A stretch of 64,000 nt of DNA, from assembly GCF_019024325.1 (NCBI RefSeq), contig NZ_JAFNJS010000001.1, forward strand, positions 62,001 to 126,000, read 5' to 3'. This DNA comes from Falsiroseomonas tokyonensis (lineage in GTDB: Bacteria; Pseudomonadota; Alphaproteobacteria; Acetobacterales; Acetobacteraceae). Made by a program: the position numbers and the translations under genes. The notes below the pieces were generated by a model. It made no database searches, was not told the DNA's origin, and saw nothing but the letters and a program-made list of their open reading frames with translations. Below, piece after piece: positions 49,928-60,295 of this stretch (positions are counted from its first letter, which is position 1; every line of letters starts with the position of its first letter).

Positions 49928-51678
49928 GCCGCAAAGGCCTGGGTGCGGACCAGGCGGGCATAGAGGCCGTCGGCCGCCATCAACTCCGCATGCGTGCCCT
50001 GTTCCACGGCGCGGCCGGCCTCCATCACCACGATGAGGTCCGCATCCCGCACGGTGGACAGGCGATGCGCGATCACCAGCGTGGTGCGGCCTTCGCGCAG
50101 CCGGGCGAGCGCCTGCTGCACCAGCGCCTCATTCTCCGCATCCAGCGCGCTGGTCGCCTCGTCCAGCAGGAGCACCCGCGGATTGCGCAGCAGCGCGCGG
50201 GCCAGCGAGACGCGCTGGCGCTGCCCGCCGGAAAGCCGCGAGCCCTGGGTGCCGAGCGGCGTCGCATAGCCCTGCGGCAGCGCCGCCAGGAAATCATGCG
50301 CCGCCGCGGCGCGCGCCGCATCCTCCACCTCCGCCTGGGTGGCACCGGGGCGGCCGCAGGCGATATTGGCGAAGGCCGTGTCGTCGAACAGCACGGCGTC
50401 CTGGCCGACATAGGCGATGGCATCGCGCAGGCTGGCCAGCGTGACCTCGCGGATATCGGCGCCATCGATCAGGATGCGCCCGGCCGTCACGTCATAGAGC
50501 CGCGGCACCAGCGCCAGCGCGGTGGATTTTCCGGCGCCGGAGGGGCCGACCAGCGCCACGGTGCGGCCGGGCTTCGCCGCAAAGCCCAGGCCGGATAGCG
50601 CGGCATCCGGCACGCCGTCATAGGCGAAGCCCACATCCTCGAAGACCACGCTGCCCTCGCCGGGCGGCAGCGCCGTGGCGCCGGGCCTGTCGGTGATGCG
50701 CGGCTGTTCGTCGATACTCGCAAAGCTGCGGGACAGGCCGGCCAGGCCCTCCTGCAGCGCCGCGTTCAGGCTGCCGAGCGCGCGCGCCGGCTGCGCCGCG
50801 ATCAAGAGTGCTGCGACAAATCCCGTGAAGTCGCCGATCGTGCCTAGGCCGGCAGAGACGCGCCAGCCGACGAAGCCGAGCACGGCCGCCACCGCCAAGC
50901 CGCCCATCGCCTCCAGCACCGGGTCCAGCCGGGCGCGGGATTTCGCGATGGAGATCTGGCTGTCGCGCAGCCTTTCGAAGGCCATCCGGGCACGCGCCTC
51001 CTCGGCCTCCTCCAGCCGATAGGCGCGCACCACGCGGGCCGCCGCGAAACTCTCGACCAGCAAAGCGGAGGTCTCGCCGACGCGGTCCTGCATGCCGGAG
51101 GAGGCGCGCCGGATGCGCTTGCCGATGCGCAGGATCGGCACGGCCGCGAAGGGGTAGAGCAGCGAGGCCAGCAGCGCCATCTGCCAGTCGATCCAGAGCA
51201 TGGACCCCACCAGCCCCACCACGGTCAGCACATCGGCGACCCCGCTGAGGGCCTTGGACAGCGCCTCCCGGATCAGGGCGGCATCGGTGGTGAAGCGGGC
51301 CGCGTGACGGGCCGGCGCATCGCGCGCCACGGCGGCCAGGTCGGCCCGCGTCAGCGCGGTGAAAAGCTGCTGCTGCAGCCCGGCGATGACGCCGAGCACC
51401 ACGGACTGCGTGGCCAGCGCCTTGCCATACATGGTCAGCGCCCGGGCGCAGGTGACGGCGATGATCAGCGGCGGCAGCGCCCAGACCACGCCGCCCTCCC
51501 CGGCCGCGAAAAGGTCGAAGGCGCGCTGGATGATCAGCGGATAGAGCGCGGTGGTGGCGGCCACGCCGATGGTGCAGACGGCGGCCAGCGCCAGGCCGCG
51601 CGGATGGCGGCGGATATGCTCGCGCCACAGCCGGCGGATCAGGGGCAGGGAGGCAGCATCGAAGGCAGGGCGGGCCAT
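49924..51678 (-). CDS. ABC exporter, fused transmembrane and ATPase domains
   Basis: 584 aa half-transporter of the MsbA/multidrug type. Six spans occupy about residues 1-310; Walker A GPSGAGKST is near 374, the signature LSGGQRQRVSLARAL near 481 and Walker B LLLDEATSALD near 504, followed by the H-loop VIAHRLSTV. The ATG at 51678 gives MARPAFDAASLPLIRRLW; the longer frame upstream is not supported. It works as a homodimer exporting lipids or drugs. No C39 peptidase domain is present. Confidence 0.92.
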   Translation of the reverse strand: MARPAFDAASLPLIRRLWREHIRRHPRGLALAAVCTIGVAATTALYPLIIQRAFDLFAAGEGGVVWALPPLIIAVTCARALTMYGKALATQSVVLGVIAGLQQQLFTALTRADLAAVARDAPARHAARFTTDAALIREALSKALSGVADVLTVVGLVGSMLWIDWQMALLASLLYPFAAVPILRIGKRIRRASSGMQDRVGETSALLVESFAAARVVRAYRLEEAEEARARMAFERLRDSQISIAKSRARLDPVLEAMGGLAVAAVLGFVGWRVSAGLGTIGDFTGFVAALLIAAQPARALGSLNAALQEGLAGLSRSFASIDEQPRITDRPGATALPPGEGSVVFEDVGFAYDGVPDAALSGLGFAAKPGRTVALVGPSGAGKSTALALVPRLYDVTAGRILIDGADIREVTLASLRDAIAYVGQDAVLFDDTAFANIACGRPGATQAEVEDAARAAAAHDFLAALPQGYATPLGTQGSRLSGGQRQRVSLARALLRNPRVLLLDEATSALDAENEALVQQALARLREGRTTLVIAHRLSTVRDADLIVVMEAGRAVEQGTHAELMAADGLYARLVRTQAFAA

Positions 51679-51775
51679 GCCCGGCGTGTAGAGCAGCGAC
51701 GGGCGCAGGGCGAGGGGCTTCCCGAATCGGCGTGGCGATGGTAGTTCCTTTTTTGTTCCGGATCGTGCCGGGGAG

Positions 51776-53053
51776 TCAGGACCCCGGCAGGTCAGCCTTG
51801 CGATCCGGGGCGGCGGGCCCGTCCGCCGTCCCGGTTTTTTCCAGGCGCCGCCGCGCCTCGGCCAGCAGGGTCTCGGGGTCCGCCTGGCAATCACCCTCCA
51901 GCCACCAGCGGCGCAGCGCCCCCAGCATCACGCCCAGCCCCGGCCCGGGTGGGATGCCGAGCGGCATCAGGTCGCGGCCCTGCAGCGGGAATTCGGGTTC
52001 GGCATCGCCGGGCGCCACCGCGGCGCGTAGCGATTCCCACCCCGCGCCACCCATCCGGGCCTCCGCCACCCAGAGCGGTTCCGGCGGCATGACGTGGCGC
52101 GAGGCCGCGCGCAGGCGGGCCCGCCAGGCGCGCAGCGGGACATCCTGGCCCGGGCGCGGCGGGGCCGGCGGGTGGTGCAGCACCGCCAGCCTGTCCCGCT
52201 CCTCGCCGGACAGGCGCAGGCGGGTGGCGAGGGCGCTGGTGTCGGCGGCCTCGTCCAGCAGCACGGCCAGGCGCAGCAGCGGATCGGGCGGCAGGCCGCG
52301 CGCGATCATGCGCCGCAGCCTTTCAGGATCGGCCCCTTCCGGCAGTACGGCGGCCAGCAGGCCGGTCTGCGCCATCAGCGCCAGCGCATCGGAGGGATCG
52401 GGCGTCGGCAGCAGCCGCTTCAACTCCATCCAGATCCGCTCGGGGGCAATGCGCGCGGCAAAGCCGGGCACCGCGTCCCGGATCGCGGCCAGCGCCGCCG
52501 GGTCCGGCGCGCCCTGGCCATAGCGTGCCCAGAAGCGGAAGAAGCGCAGCGCGCGGAGGTAGTCCTCGGCCAGCCGGGTTGCCGCATCGCCGACGAAGCG
52601 CACCCGCCCCGCCGCCAGGTCCGCGCGGCCACCGAAATAGTCCCAGAGGTGGCCTTCGGCATCCATCGACATGGCGTTGAAGGAAAAATCGCGCCGGGCG
52701 GCGTCCTCGCGCCAGTCGGTGGTCCAGGCGACCTCGGCATGGCGGCCGTCGGTCACCAGGTCGCGGCGCAGGGCGGTGACCTCCACCGGGGTGCGGCGCA
52801 GCACGGCGGTGACGGTGCCATGGGCGAGGCCGGTTTCGAAAACCTTCAGCCCGGCGGCGTGCAGTTTTTCGGCCAGCACCTCCGGCGGATAGGGCGCGGC
52901 CACGTCCACGTCATGCACCGGGCGGCCAGCCAGGGCGTCGCGCACGCAGCCGCCCACGGCCCGCGCACCGGGCAGTGCCGCCAGCACGGCGGCTGGCGCG
53001 GGCTCCGCCAGGAAGGCGGGTGGCGGGATGCGGTCCTGCGGCGGGTCGTTCAT
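51776..53053 (-). CDS. cca: CCA tRNA nucleotidyltransferase
   Basis: 425 aa class II poly(A)-polymerase-like enzyme that adds or repairs the 3' CCA of tRNA. The active site is AVGGCVRDALAGRPVHDVDVA (GG 34-35, Asp48 and Asp50), with RRDFSFNAMSMDAEG and EDYLRALRFFRFWARYG as motifs B-D. The start ATG 53053 overlaps the stop of the upstream small membrane protein (ATGA). It belongs to the DUF1285-NUDIX-cca neighbourhood but is separated from it by a 3.5-kb insert. Confidence 0.95.
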   Translation of the reverse strand: MNDPPQDRIPPPAFLAEPAPAAVLAALPGARAVGGCVRDALAGRPVHDVDVAAPYPPEVLAEKLHAAGLKVFETGLAHGTVTAVLRRTPVEVTALRRDLVTDGRHAEVAWTTDWREDAARRDFSFNAMSMDAEGHLWDYFGGRADLAAGRVRFVGDAATRLAEDYLRALRFFRFWARYGQGAPDPAALAAIRDAVPGFAARIAPERIWMELKRLLPTPDPSDALALMAQTGLLAAVLPEGADPERLRRMIARGLPPDPLLRLAVLLDEAADTSALATRLRLSGEERDRLAVLHHPPAPPRPGQDVPLRAWRARLRAASRHVMPPEPLWVAEARMGGAGWESLRAAVAPGDAEPEFPLQGRDLMPLGIPPGPGLGVMLGALRRWWLEGDCQADPETLLAEARRRLEKTGTADGPAAPDRKADLPGS

Positions 53054-53292
53054 CGGGCCGGTTCGATGCGGCTCGGCAGCACCTGGCCATCCGGGCCCAG
53101 GCGCGGCGGCACATAGACGCCGCCCGTCACGTCGCGCCCGTCCAGGCGGATGGTGAGCGCGACCGCGGCCCCGATCGCGACGGCCACAGCCAGCGCCACC
53201 AGCACCGCGCGCGGAGGCTGCCCGCCGGCGGGGCCGAGCCAGCGCCATAAAAGCCAGGCAAGCAGGGGCAGCAGCAGAAGAAGAATGGCCAT
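53050..53292 (-). CDS. Small membrane protein, DUF6111-like
   Basis: 80 aa. Two hydrophobic spans (MAILLLLLPLLAWLLWRWLG and AVLVALAVAVAIGAAVALTIRL) precede a polar tail GGVYVPPRLGPDGQVLPSRIEPAR. Position just upstream of cca and the VYVPP..DG tail fit the DUF6111 family, common next to cca in alphaproteobacteria; assignment is from memory of the family. The stop overlaps the cca ATG by 4 bp. Confidence 0.75.
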   Translation of the reverse strand: MAILLLLLPLLAWLLWRWLGPAGGQPPRAVLVALAVAVAIGAAVALTIRLDGRDVTGGVYVPPRLGPDGQVLPSRIEPAR

Positions 53293-53330
53293 GCGCCGAA
53301 GATAGCCTGCCGGCAGGGTTCAGTCGCCGC

Positions 53331-54302
53331 TCACTCGACGCTGATCGAGAGCGGCGCGGCCACCGCCGTCCAGCGCGCCAGATCCTCCCGCAGCAGGGTG
53401 CCGAATTCCGCCGGCCCCGCCCCGTTCGGCGTGGCGCCCAGCGCGGCCAGGCGGGTCTTCACCAGATCGGTTTCCAGCGCCTTCACGAACTCGCCGCGCC
53501 AGCGCTCGATCACCGCCGCCGGCGTGCCGGCCGGCGCCGCGAGGCCCGTCCAGATCGAGGCGGTGAAGTCGCGCACCCCGCCCTCGATCATGGTCGGCAC
53601 CTGCGGCATGGCGGGGAAGCGCTCGGCCGAGGTCACCGCCAGCACCCGCAGCTGGCCGCCGGAGAAGCCGAGCACGGAGGGGACGGAGACGAACATCATG
53701 GCGATGCGCCCGGCCATCAGGTCGTTGAAGGCGCCGGCCGCGCCGCGATAGGGCACATGTTCGACATTCAGCCGTTCCCGCGCCTTCAGATCCTCCATGA
53801 TCAGGTGGGTATTGGTGCCGGTGCCGGTGCTGGCATAGGGCATCGGCTGCGGCGCGTTGCGGGCCAGGGTCAGCAGCCCGGCCAGGTCCTGCACCGGCAG
53901 GTTGGGCGCGGCGATCAGCGCCACCGGACTGTCCGAGATATGCAGGATGGGCGCGAAATCGGCGATCGGGTCGTAGGACAGGCGGCGGCCGATGGCCTTG
54001 GCGATGGTCAGCTGCCCGGCGGTGGCCAGCAGCAGCGTGGTGCCGTCGGGCGCCGCCTTGGCCACCGTCTCCGCCCCCAGCAGCCCGCCGGCGCCGGCGC
54101 GGTTCTCCACCACCACATTCTGGCCGACGGAGCTGGTGACGGCCTGGGCGAAGAGCCGGCCGAGCACATCCTGGCTGCCGCCCGGCGCGAAGGGCACCAC
54201 CAGCCGCACCGGCCGGTCCGGCGCCCATCCCTGGGCGCGGGCCGAACGCGTCAGCGCGGGCAAGGCGAGGGTGGTGGCGAGCAGCGCGCGGCGGGTGGGC
54301 AT
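53331..54302 (-). CDS. Tripartite tricarboxylate transporter substrate-binding protein (Bug), third
   Basis: 323 aa from ATG 54302 with AGGAG upstream. The signal peptide MPTRRALLATTLALPALTRSARAQ has a twin-arginine-like start. Bug motifs: RPVRLVVPFAPGGSQDVLGRLFAQ, NVVVENRAGAGGLLGAETVAKAAPDG and VPYRGAAGAFNDLMAGRIAMMF. It is 56 bp downstream of the opine-dehydrogenase-like gene on the same strand and probably belongs to that operon. No TctAB permease is near. Confidence 0.92.
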   Translation of the reverse strand: MPTRRALLATTLALPALTRSARAQGWAPDRPVRLVVPFAPGGSQDVLGRLFAQAVTSSVGQNVVVENRAGAGGLLGAETVAKAAPDGTTLLLATAGQLTIAKAIGRRLSYDPIADFAPILHISDSPVALIAAPNLPVQDLAGLLTLARNAPQPMPYASTGTGTNTHLIMEDLKARERLNVEHVPYRGAAGAFNDLMAGRIAMMFVSVPSVLGFSGGQLRVLAVTSAERFPAMPQVPTMIEGGVRDFTASIWTGLAAPAGTPAAVIERWRGEFVKALETDLVKTRLAALGATPNGAGPAEFGTLLREDLARWTAVAAPLSISVE

Positions 54303-54358
54303 GGCCTGGACTCCTGGTCTCGCCGAAAGCCTGCCGCGCGGGCCGTGGCGCGGCAAGC

Positions 54359-55411
54359 TCAGCGGCCGATCCCGTCCCGCAGCGCGCCGGAGAGATCCTC
54401 CAGCGCCAGCCCGTCCAGCAGCGCGTTGCGGCGCAGGTCGCGGCCCCAGAGGGATTCGAGCACCGTCACCACCGACTCCGTCGCCGGCATGGCGACGCCC
54501 TGGCGCGCGGCGAGCCAGAGATAGAAGGACAGGCCGAAGGGCACGTCCTCCGTCACGTAGCGGGTGTCCATTGCCGCCGGGCCATTCACGCTGCGGCCGC
54601 TGGCGGCGATCGCCAGGCCCATCGCGTGCAGCGCGGCGCGGGGCACGCCGCTGGCGCGGTGCAGCGATTCGGCCAGCGAGATCACGCGCAGGCCGCAGCG
54701 TGCGGCCAGCGCGTCGCGCTCCGCCTGCAGCGCCTGCATCAGCCGGCCGGAGGCCTCGGTCATCAGCTCATATTGCGGCCAGGCCTCGGCGCGCTCGATG
54801 CGGGTGACATTGGCCAGCGCCAGCACGGCGTGGATGATGGGATTGGCGTTCGCCAGCGCCGGCTGCAGCACGTCCGGCGCCACCGGGCACTCATGGCCGA
54901 AGAGGTCGGTGGCCATCGCGGCCAGCCCGGGCGCCGCCGCGGCCGGGATGGCGGCGAGGTCGACCGCGGCGCGGATTGCCGGGATACGCACCAGGCCCGG
55001 CGCCAGGCGGCGCGCGGTGGTCGGCGTGGTCGCCAGGCCGCCCACCGGCGCGCGCGGGCCGAGACCTGCGCGCAGCGCCTCGAAGGCCAGGGGCGAGAGC
55101 GCGGCGGCGGGCGCGATCAGCAGCGGCATCTTGGGCGGCATGGCCGCGGCGATACGTGGCAGCAGCGCCGCATGCGCATAGGCCGGCACCGCCAGCAGCG
55201 CGACCTCCGCCCCCTCCAGCGCCGCCTCCAGCGTCATGGCGATGCGCAGTGAAAAGCGCCCGGTCAGCGCGCCCTCGGCCTCGATATGGTCCGTCATGCC
55301 GGCCGTGCCGCGGCCGGAGGGCGACCACAGCGCCACCGCATGGCCGCGGGAGGCCGCCAGCGCCGCGGCGGCCGGGCCGATGGCGCCGGCGCCCAGGATG
55401 GCGAGGTTCAT
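54359..55411 (-). CDS. NAD/NADP octopine/nopaline dehydrogenase family protein
   Basis: 350 aa. It starts MNLAILGAGAIGPAAAALAASRGH, an NAD(P)-binding Rossmann loop. The second half has the all-helical opine-dehydrogenase domain with LANANPIIHAVLALANVTRIERA and MDTRYVTEDVPFGLSFYLWLA, close to the family's conserved catalytic region. These enzymes form or oxidise N-carboxyalkyl amino acids, or act on ketopantoate-like substrates. ATG 55411 overlaps the monooxygenase stop (ATGA). Confidence 0.85.
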   Translation of the reverse strand: MNLAILGAGAIGPAAAALAASRGHAVALWSPSGRGTAGMTDHIEAEGALTGRFSLRIAMTLEAALEGAEVALLAVPAYAHAALLPRIAAAMPPKMPLLIAPAAALSPLAFEALRAGLGPRAPVGGLATTPTTARRLAPGLVRIPAIRAAVDLAAIPAAAAPGLAAMATDLFGHECPVAPDVLQPALANANPIIHAVLALANVTRIERAEAWPQYELMTEASGRLMQALQAERDALAARCGLRVISLAESLHRASGVPRAALHAMGLAIAASGRSVNGPAAMDTRYVTEDVPFGLSFYLWLAARQGVAMPATESVVTVLESLWGRDLRRNALLDGLALEDLSGALRDGIGR

Positions 55412-56826
55412 GCCCGCTCCGGCCATTCATCGCCCTGCAATTCGGGCGTCTCATAGGCCTTCAGATTGGCAAAATGCTGTTCCTTGTCCTCGACGAAGAA
55501 GGCCCGCGCCAGGAAGCGCGCCAGGCGCTTGGCGCCGGCGCTGACCGCGGGGATGTCGCCGGAGAGCTTCCCGTGGCTCAGTGTCGCCGGATAGTTGAAG
55601 CAGTGCAGCCGGGCCAGCGACGGGCAGTTGCCCGGCACCTTCTCCTGGAAGGCGAAGCCGGGGTCGAGGTCGGGCGAGGTCGCCAGCTCCTCATTCGGCC
55701 GCTCCGCCACAAAGCGGTCGCCCCAGAGGCGGATATGCGGCGCGAGATGCGCCAGCTCCGGCCGCGCGGCGAGGTCCACCCGGAAGCCGGTGCCGAAGAT
55801 CAGGAAGTCGAGCCCGAAGACGCTCTTCGGCGTCTCCAGCCGGATTTCGCCGCCCTCGGCCGAGAGCGCCCGGATGGGGCTGCCGAGATGCAGATGGGCG
55901 TGGGGGAAGCGGGAAACGCGCAGCGTGGAATCGCGCGGCGGCGGCGTCTGCGCCGACAGCACCAGATCGAGGAAGCGCCACTTCCAGTCATCCGGCAGCC
56001 CCGCAAAACCGTGCACCACGCCGGGGCTGCCGATGCCCGTGAACTTGTTCACCCGCGGCAGCTCGGCCCGGCGGACGAACATGTCGAGCCGCCCGCAGCC
56101 CGCCTCCAGCGCCGCCGCTGCATTGTCCATGGCCGAGGCGCCGGCCCCCACCACGCCGACGCGCTTGCCGGCCAGGGCGCTGAAATCGATGGTGTCGCGC
56201 GAATGGGCGCGCAGCGCCGGCGGCAGCGCATAGGCAATCTCCGGCAGCCAGGGTCCGCCCAAGCCGTCACGCCCCGTGGCCAGCACCACGCGGCGCGCGA
56301 AGATTCGGCCGGCGGTCGTCTCCAGGGCGAAAAGCGCCTCCGTCTCCGGCCGGATCGCCGTGACGGTCACGCCATTCTCCACGGCGATGCCCATCACCTT
56401 CCGGTACCAGACCAGGTAGTCCATCCACATCCCGCGCGGAATTTTTCCCAAGGCCGCGAAGGCGGCGGCGCCATGCTGGTGCTCGTACCAGGCCCGGAAG
56501 GTCAGGGCCGGCAGGTCCAGCGCCGGCCCGGCCAAGGTTTTCGGAGAGCGCAGGGTCTCCATCCGGGCGAAGGTGACCCAGGGCCCCTCCTGCCCCGCCG
56601 GGGCACGGTCCAGCACGCGGATATTGGTGATGCCCAGCAGTTGCAGCGCCGCCGCCACCGCCAGGCCGCACATGCCGCCGCCGATGATCACCGCATCCGT
56701 CACCGCCTGGCCCGCATGCCGCCGCGCCGGGACCCAGGGCTTGGCGGGCATTTCGAGATAGCCCAGATCCTCGCGCAGCCGGGCTTCCAGCGCGTCGAGT
56801 CCGGGCGGGCGAACAGCATCCAGCAT
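55408..56826 (-). CDS. FAD-dependent NAD(P)-binding monooxygenase-like protein
   Basis: 472 aa. The FAD site is DAVIIGGGMCGLAVAAALQLLG near residue 45 and the NAD(P) site is KRVGVVGAGASAMDNAAAALEAG near 205, followed by the FLIFGTGFRVDL strand. This is the layout of flavin-containing or N-hydroxylating monooxygenases. The substrate is unknown. Start ATG 56826; longer frames upstream overlap the NUDIX gene. Operon with an opine-dehydrogenase-like and a Bug gene suggests uptake and oxidation of an amino-acid-like compound. Confidence 0.82.
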   Translation of the reverse strand: MLDAVRPPGLDALEARLREDLGYLEMPAKPWVPARRHAGQAVTDAVIIGGGMCGLAVAAALQLLGITNIRVLDRAPAGQEGPWVTFARMETLRSPKTLAGPALDLPALTFRAWYEHQHGAAAFAALGKIPRGMWMDYLVWYRKVMGIAVENGVTVTAIRPETEALFALETTAGRIFARRVVLATGRDGLGGPWLPEIAYALPPALRAHSRDTIDFSALAGKRVGVVGAGASAMDNAAAALEAGCGRLDMFVRRAELPRVNKFTGIGSPGVVHGFAGLPDDWKWRFLDLVLSAQTPPPRDSTLRVSRFPHAHLHLGSPIRALSAEGGEIRLETPKSVFGLDFLIFGTGFRVDLAARPELAHLAPHIRLWGDRFVAERPNEELATSPDLDPGFAFQEKVPGNCPSLARLHCFNYPATLSHGKLSGDIPAVSAGAKRLARFLARAFFVEDKEQHFANLKAYETPELQGDEWPERA

Positions 56827-56873
56827 TGGGGGCAGGCCTGAGCAGGGAGGAACCAAACCCCTGTAGCGCGGCC

Positions 56874-57488
56874 TCAGGCTTCGCGCAGCACCCGGGACAG
56901 GTTCATCAGGATGGTGGCCGTGGCGCCCCAGATCAGGTGTTCCGCATGCGGCCAGACCCAGTAGTCCCGCATCCGGCCGCGCCATTCCGTGCTGCGGCGG
57001 CTGGGCGCGGCGGGGTCGAACAGCAGGGCCAGCGGCAGTTCGAACACCGCCTGCACCTCGGAAGGGTCCGGCGTCAGCGTCACCGGCGGATCGAGGAAGG
57101 CGACCACCGGGGTCACCCGATAGCCGGTGCCGGTCATGTGGTCGGGCAGGGTGGCGGCGATCTCCGGCAGGCGCGGGTCCAGGCCCACCTCCTCCGCCGC
57201 CTCGCGCAGCGCCGCCTGTTCCGCCGTCTCGCCGGGCTCCAGCCGCCCACCCGGGAAGGCGACCTGCCCCGCATGGGCCGAAAGTTTGGCAGAACGCAGC
57301 GTCAGCAGCACGCCGGGCCCGGCCTCGTGCCAGATGATCGGCACCAGCACCGCGGCCGGCACCGGGCCGCCGGGGCGGGTGCCCCAATTTTCCTCATCGT
57401 CGAAGGCGGTGGCGCCGGCGCGGGCCAGGGCGGCGGGGTCGGACAGCCGGGCGGCGATGTCCTGGCGCGAGGGCAGCAGCAGGCTCAT
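56874..57488 (-). CDS. CoA pyrophosphatase, NUDIX hydrolase
   Basis: 204 aa. The NUDIX box spans residues 80-103 (G..5..E..7..REUXEE pattern, ALREAAEEVGL at its end). The preceding LLTLRSAKLSAHAGQVAFPGG is the CoA-diphosphatase (NudL/PCD1-like) signature. It cleaves CoA and derivatives to 4'-phosphopantetheine and ADP. Gap to the upstream DUF1285 gene is 16 bp, so cotranscribed. Confidence 0.92.
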   Translation of the reverse strand: MSLLLPSRQDIAARLSDPAALARAGATAFDDEENWGTRPGGPVPAAVLVPIIWHEAGPGVLLTLRSAKLSAHAGQVAFPGGRLEPGETAEQAALREAAEEVGLDPRLPEIAATLPDHMTGTGYRVTPVVAFLDPPVTLTPDPSEVQAVFELPLALLFDPAAPSRRSTEWRGRMRDYWVWPHAEHLIWGATATILMNLSRVLREA

Positions 57489-57504
57489 CGCTTGGGCCTG
57501 GGCC

Positions 57505-58236
57505 TCACTCCGCGGGGGGCGGGCTGGCGGCGCAGCGGGAAGCGGCCATCTGACGCTCCCCCTGGCGCCCGCGCCTGCCGCTGCGCGGCGGCGGCGCATC
57601 CAGCGCCGGTGCCTCGTCGATCGGGAAGAAGACGCCCTGCGACCAGACGCCCAGCATGGTGCGGCCCTCGATCTGCTCGGGCTCGGCCAGCGCCGCCAGC
57701 TCGTAGAAGACGGCGCGGTTGATGCGCGCCTCCAGCCCCGGGCGCACGGTGATATAGGGGCGCGGCTCGCGCGTCTTCGGGTCGATGGCGACGCGGATGG
57801 GATGATCCGAATCGGCGGTCACCATCTCATCGAGATTGGTGCGGAAGGTCAGGCACTGGCGCGGCTCGGCGCCCGGGGCGCCGGCGGGCACGAAGGGGTC
57901 GGCGCAGCTGCGCCACCACATCTCCACCGCCACGAAGGGGGCGTCCTCCACCTCGATCCGGCCGCGCTCCACCGGCGTTTCCAGCCAGAAGCTGCCATCC
58001 GCCTCCCGCTTCAAGACGGAGGCGAACAGGCAGACCAGCTCCTTCCGGCCGATGATGCTGCCCTTGTAGAACCAGCTGCCGTCGCGGGCGATGCGCATGG
58101 AGAAGTCGCCGCATTCGGCGCGCAGCGGCGGCAGGCGGCCCGGCAGGCCGCCCGGCCGGGACGATCTGGCCGGCGGCGCCGGGGACTGTCCCTGGAACCC
58201 GCCCTGCCCTGCCCCACCGGATCGTGCTTCGCTCAT
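57505..58236 (-). CDS. DUF1285 family protein
   Basis: 243 aa from ATG 58236. A Gly/Pro/Arg-rich N-terminal stretch of about 40 residues precedes the DUF1285 core: ECGDFSMRIARDGSWFYKGSIIGRKELVCLFASVLKRE, ending in PYITVRPGLEARINRAVFYELA. A basic low-complexity tail follows. The function of the family is unknown; it is typically next to NUDIX, cca and moxR genes, as here. It is divergent from moxR. Confidence 0.88.
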   Translation of the reverse strand: MSEARSGGAGQGGFQGQSPAPPARSSRPGGLPGRLPPLRAECGDFSMRIARDGSWFYKGSIIGRKELVCLFASVLKREADGSFWLETPVERGRIEVEDAPFVAVEMWWRSCADPFVPAGAPGAEPRQCLTFRTNLDEMVTADSDHPIRVAIDPKTREPRPYITVRPGLEARINRAVFYELAALAEPEQIEGRTMLGVWSQGVFFPIDEAPALDAPPPRSGRRGRQGERQMAASRCAASPPPAE

Positions 58237-58430
58237 GTAGGTATTCCGCGCCCGTGCCCGCCGACGCCGGGCGGGTCCGAATGACCGCCGCCCGAACCGC
58301 CCCGGTTTCCTCTCCGCCACCTCGCGTGCCAGCGATCTCGCGATTGATGCACTGCGATGTGGCATCCGGCATGGGCGACGTGGATACTCCACCCATATCG
58401 GATGTGACGCATATAGGGAGCCTGACCCGC

Positions 58431-59427
<997 letters not shown>

Positions 59428-59435
<8 letters not shown>

Positions 59436-60285
59436 CCCCGCCCGACTTACGGTTCCTTGGGCCGAGCAACTCGGGGCGCGGCTGCCGCCGCTGCTGGTGC
59501 AGGCGGATCGGGTCGCCAGCACGGTGATGCCGGGCGTGCATGGGCGGCGGCGGTCTGGGCCCGGGGAGGCCTTCTGGCAGTTCCGCCCCTTCGTCGCCGG
59601 CGACCAGACCAGCCGGATCGACTGGCGGCAGTCCGGCAAATCCGACCGGCTGTTCATCCGCGAGACCGAATGGGAATCGGCGCAGACGGTCGCGCTGTGG
59701 CGCGCCTCCGACGCCGGCATGGGCTGGCGCAGCCAGCGCGACCTGCCGGCCAAGGCGGATCGCGCCGACCTGCTGCTGCTGGCCCTGGCCGCCCTGCTGC
59801 TGCGCGGCGGGGAGCGGGTGCGGCTGTTCGGCCTGCCGCGCCCCTATGCCGGCCGCGGCGCCCTGCCGCAGATCGCCGATGGCCTGGCCGGGATGGCCCC
59901 ACGGCCGGAGGATCTGCGCCTGGCCCGCCACGCCCGCGCCGTGCTCTTCGGCGATTTCTGGGACCCGCTGGAGGAAACGCGCCGCGCCATCGCGCGCCTC
60001 GCCGGCCAGGGCCTGCGCGGCCACCTGCTGCAGGTGATCGACCCGGCGGAGGAAACCCTGCCCTATGCCGGGCGGGTGCGCTTCGAGGCCATGTCGGGCG
60101 CCGCCGCCGCCCTGGTGCCGCGGGTGGAGGCAGTGCGCCCGGTCTATGCCGAGCGCCTGGCCCGGCACCGGGAGGGCCTGGCTGCCCTGGCCGCCGCCGC
60201 CGGCTGGACCTTTGGCACCCACCGCACCGACCAGCCGCCGGAGGCCGCGCTGCTGGCGCTGCACCAGAGGCTCGCGCCCGGATGA
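59428..60285 (+). CDS. DUF58 domain-containing protein
   Basis: 285 aa starting at TTG 59428, inside the moxR end. Typical DUF58 features: MPGVHGRRRSGPGEAFWQFRPFVAGDQTSRIDWRQSGKSDRLFIRETEWE, then a VWA-like fold with LFGDFWDPLEETRRAI. Unlike many DUF58 proteins it has no N-terminal membrane spans, so it is probably cytoplasmic. It is presumed to be the client or partner of MoxR, by family association. Confidence 0.9.
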
Positions 60286-60295
60286 GAAGCAACCG

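Noticed and set aside
49924-51678. Dedicated exporter for the double-glycine RTX protein
   Set aside because: It is 16 kb away and lacks an N-terminal C39 peptidase domain; it looks like an ordinary MsbA-type exporter.
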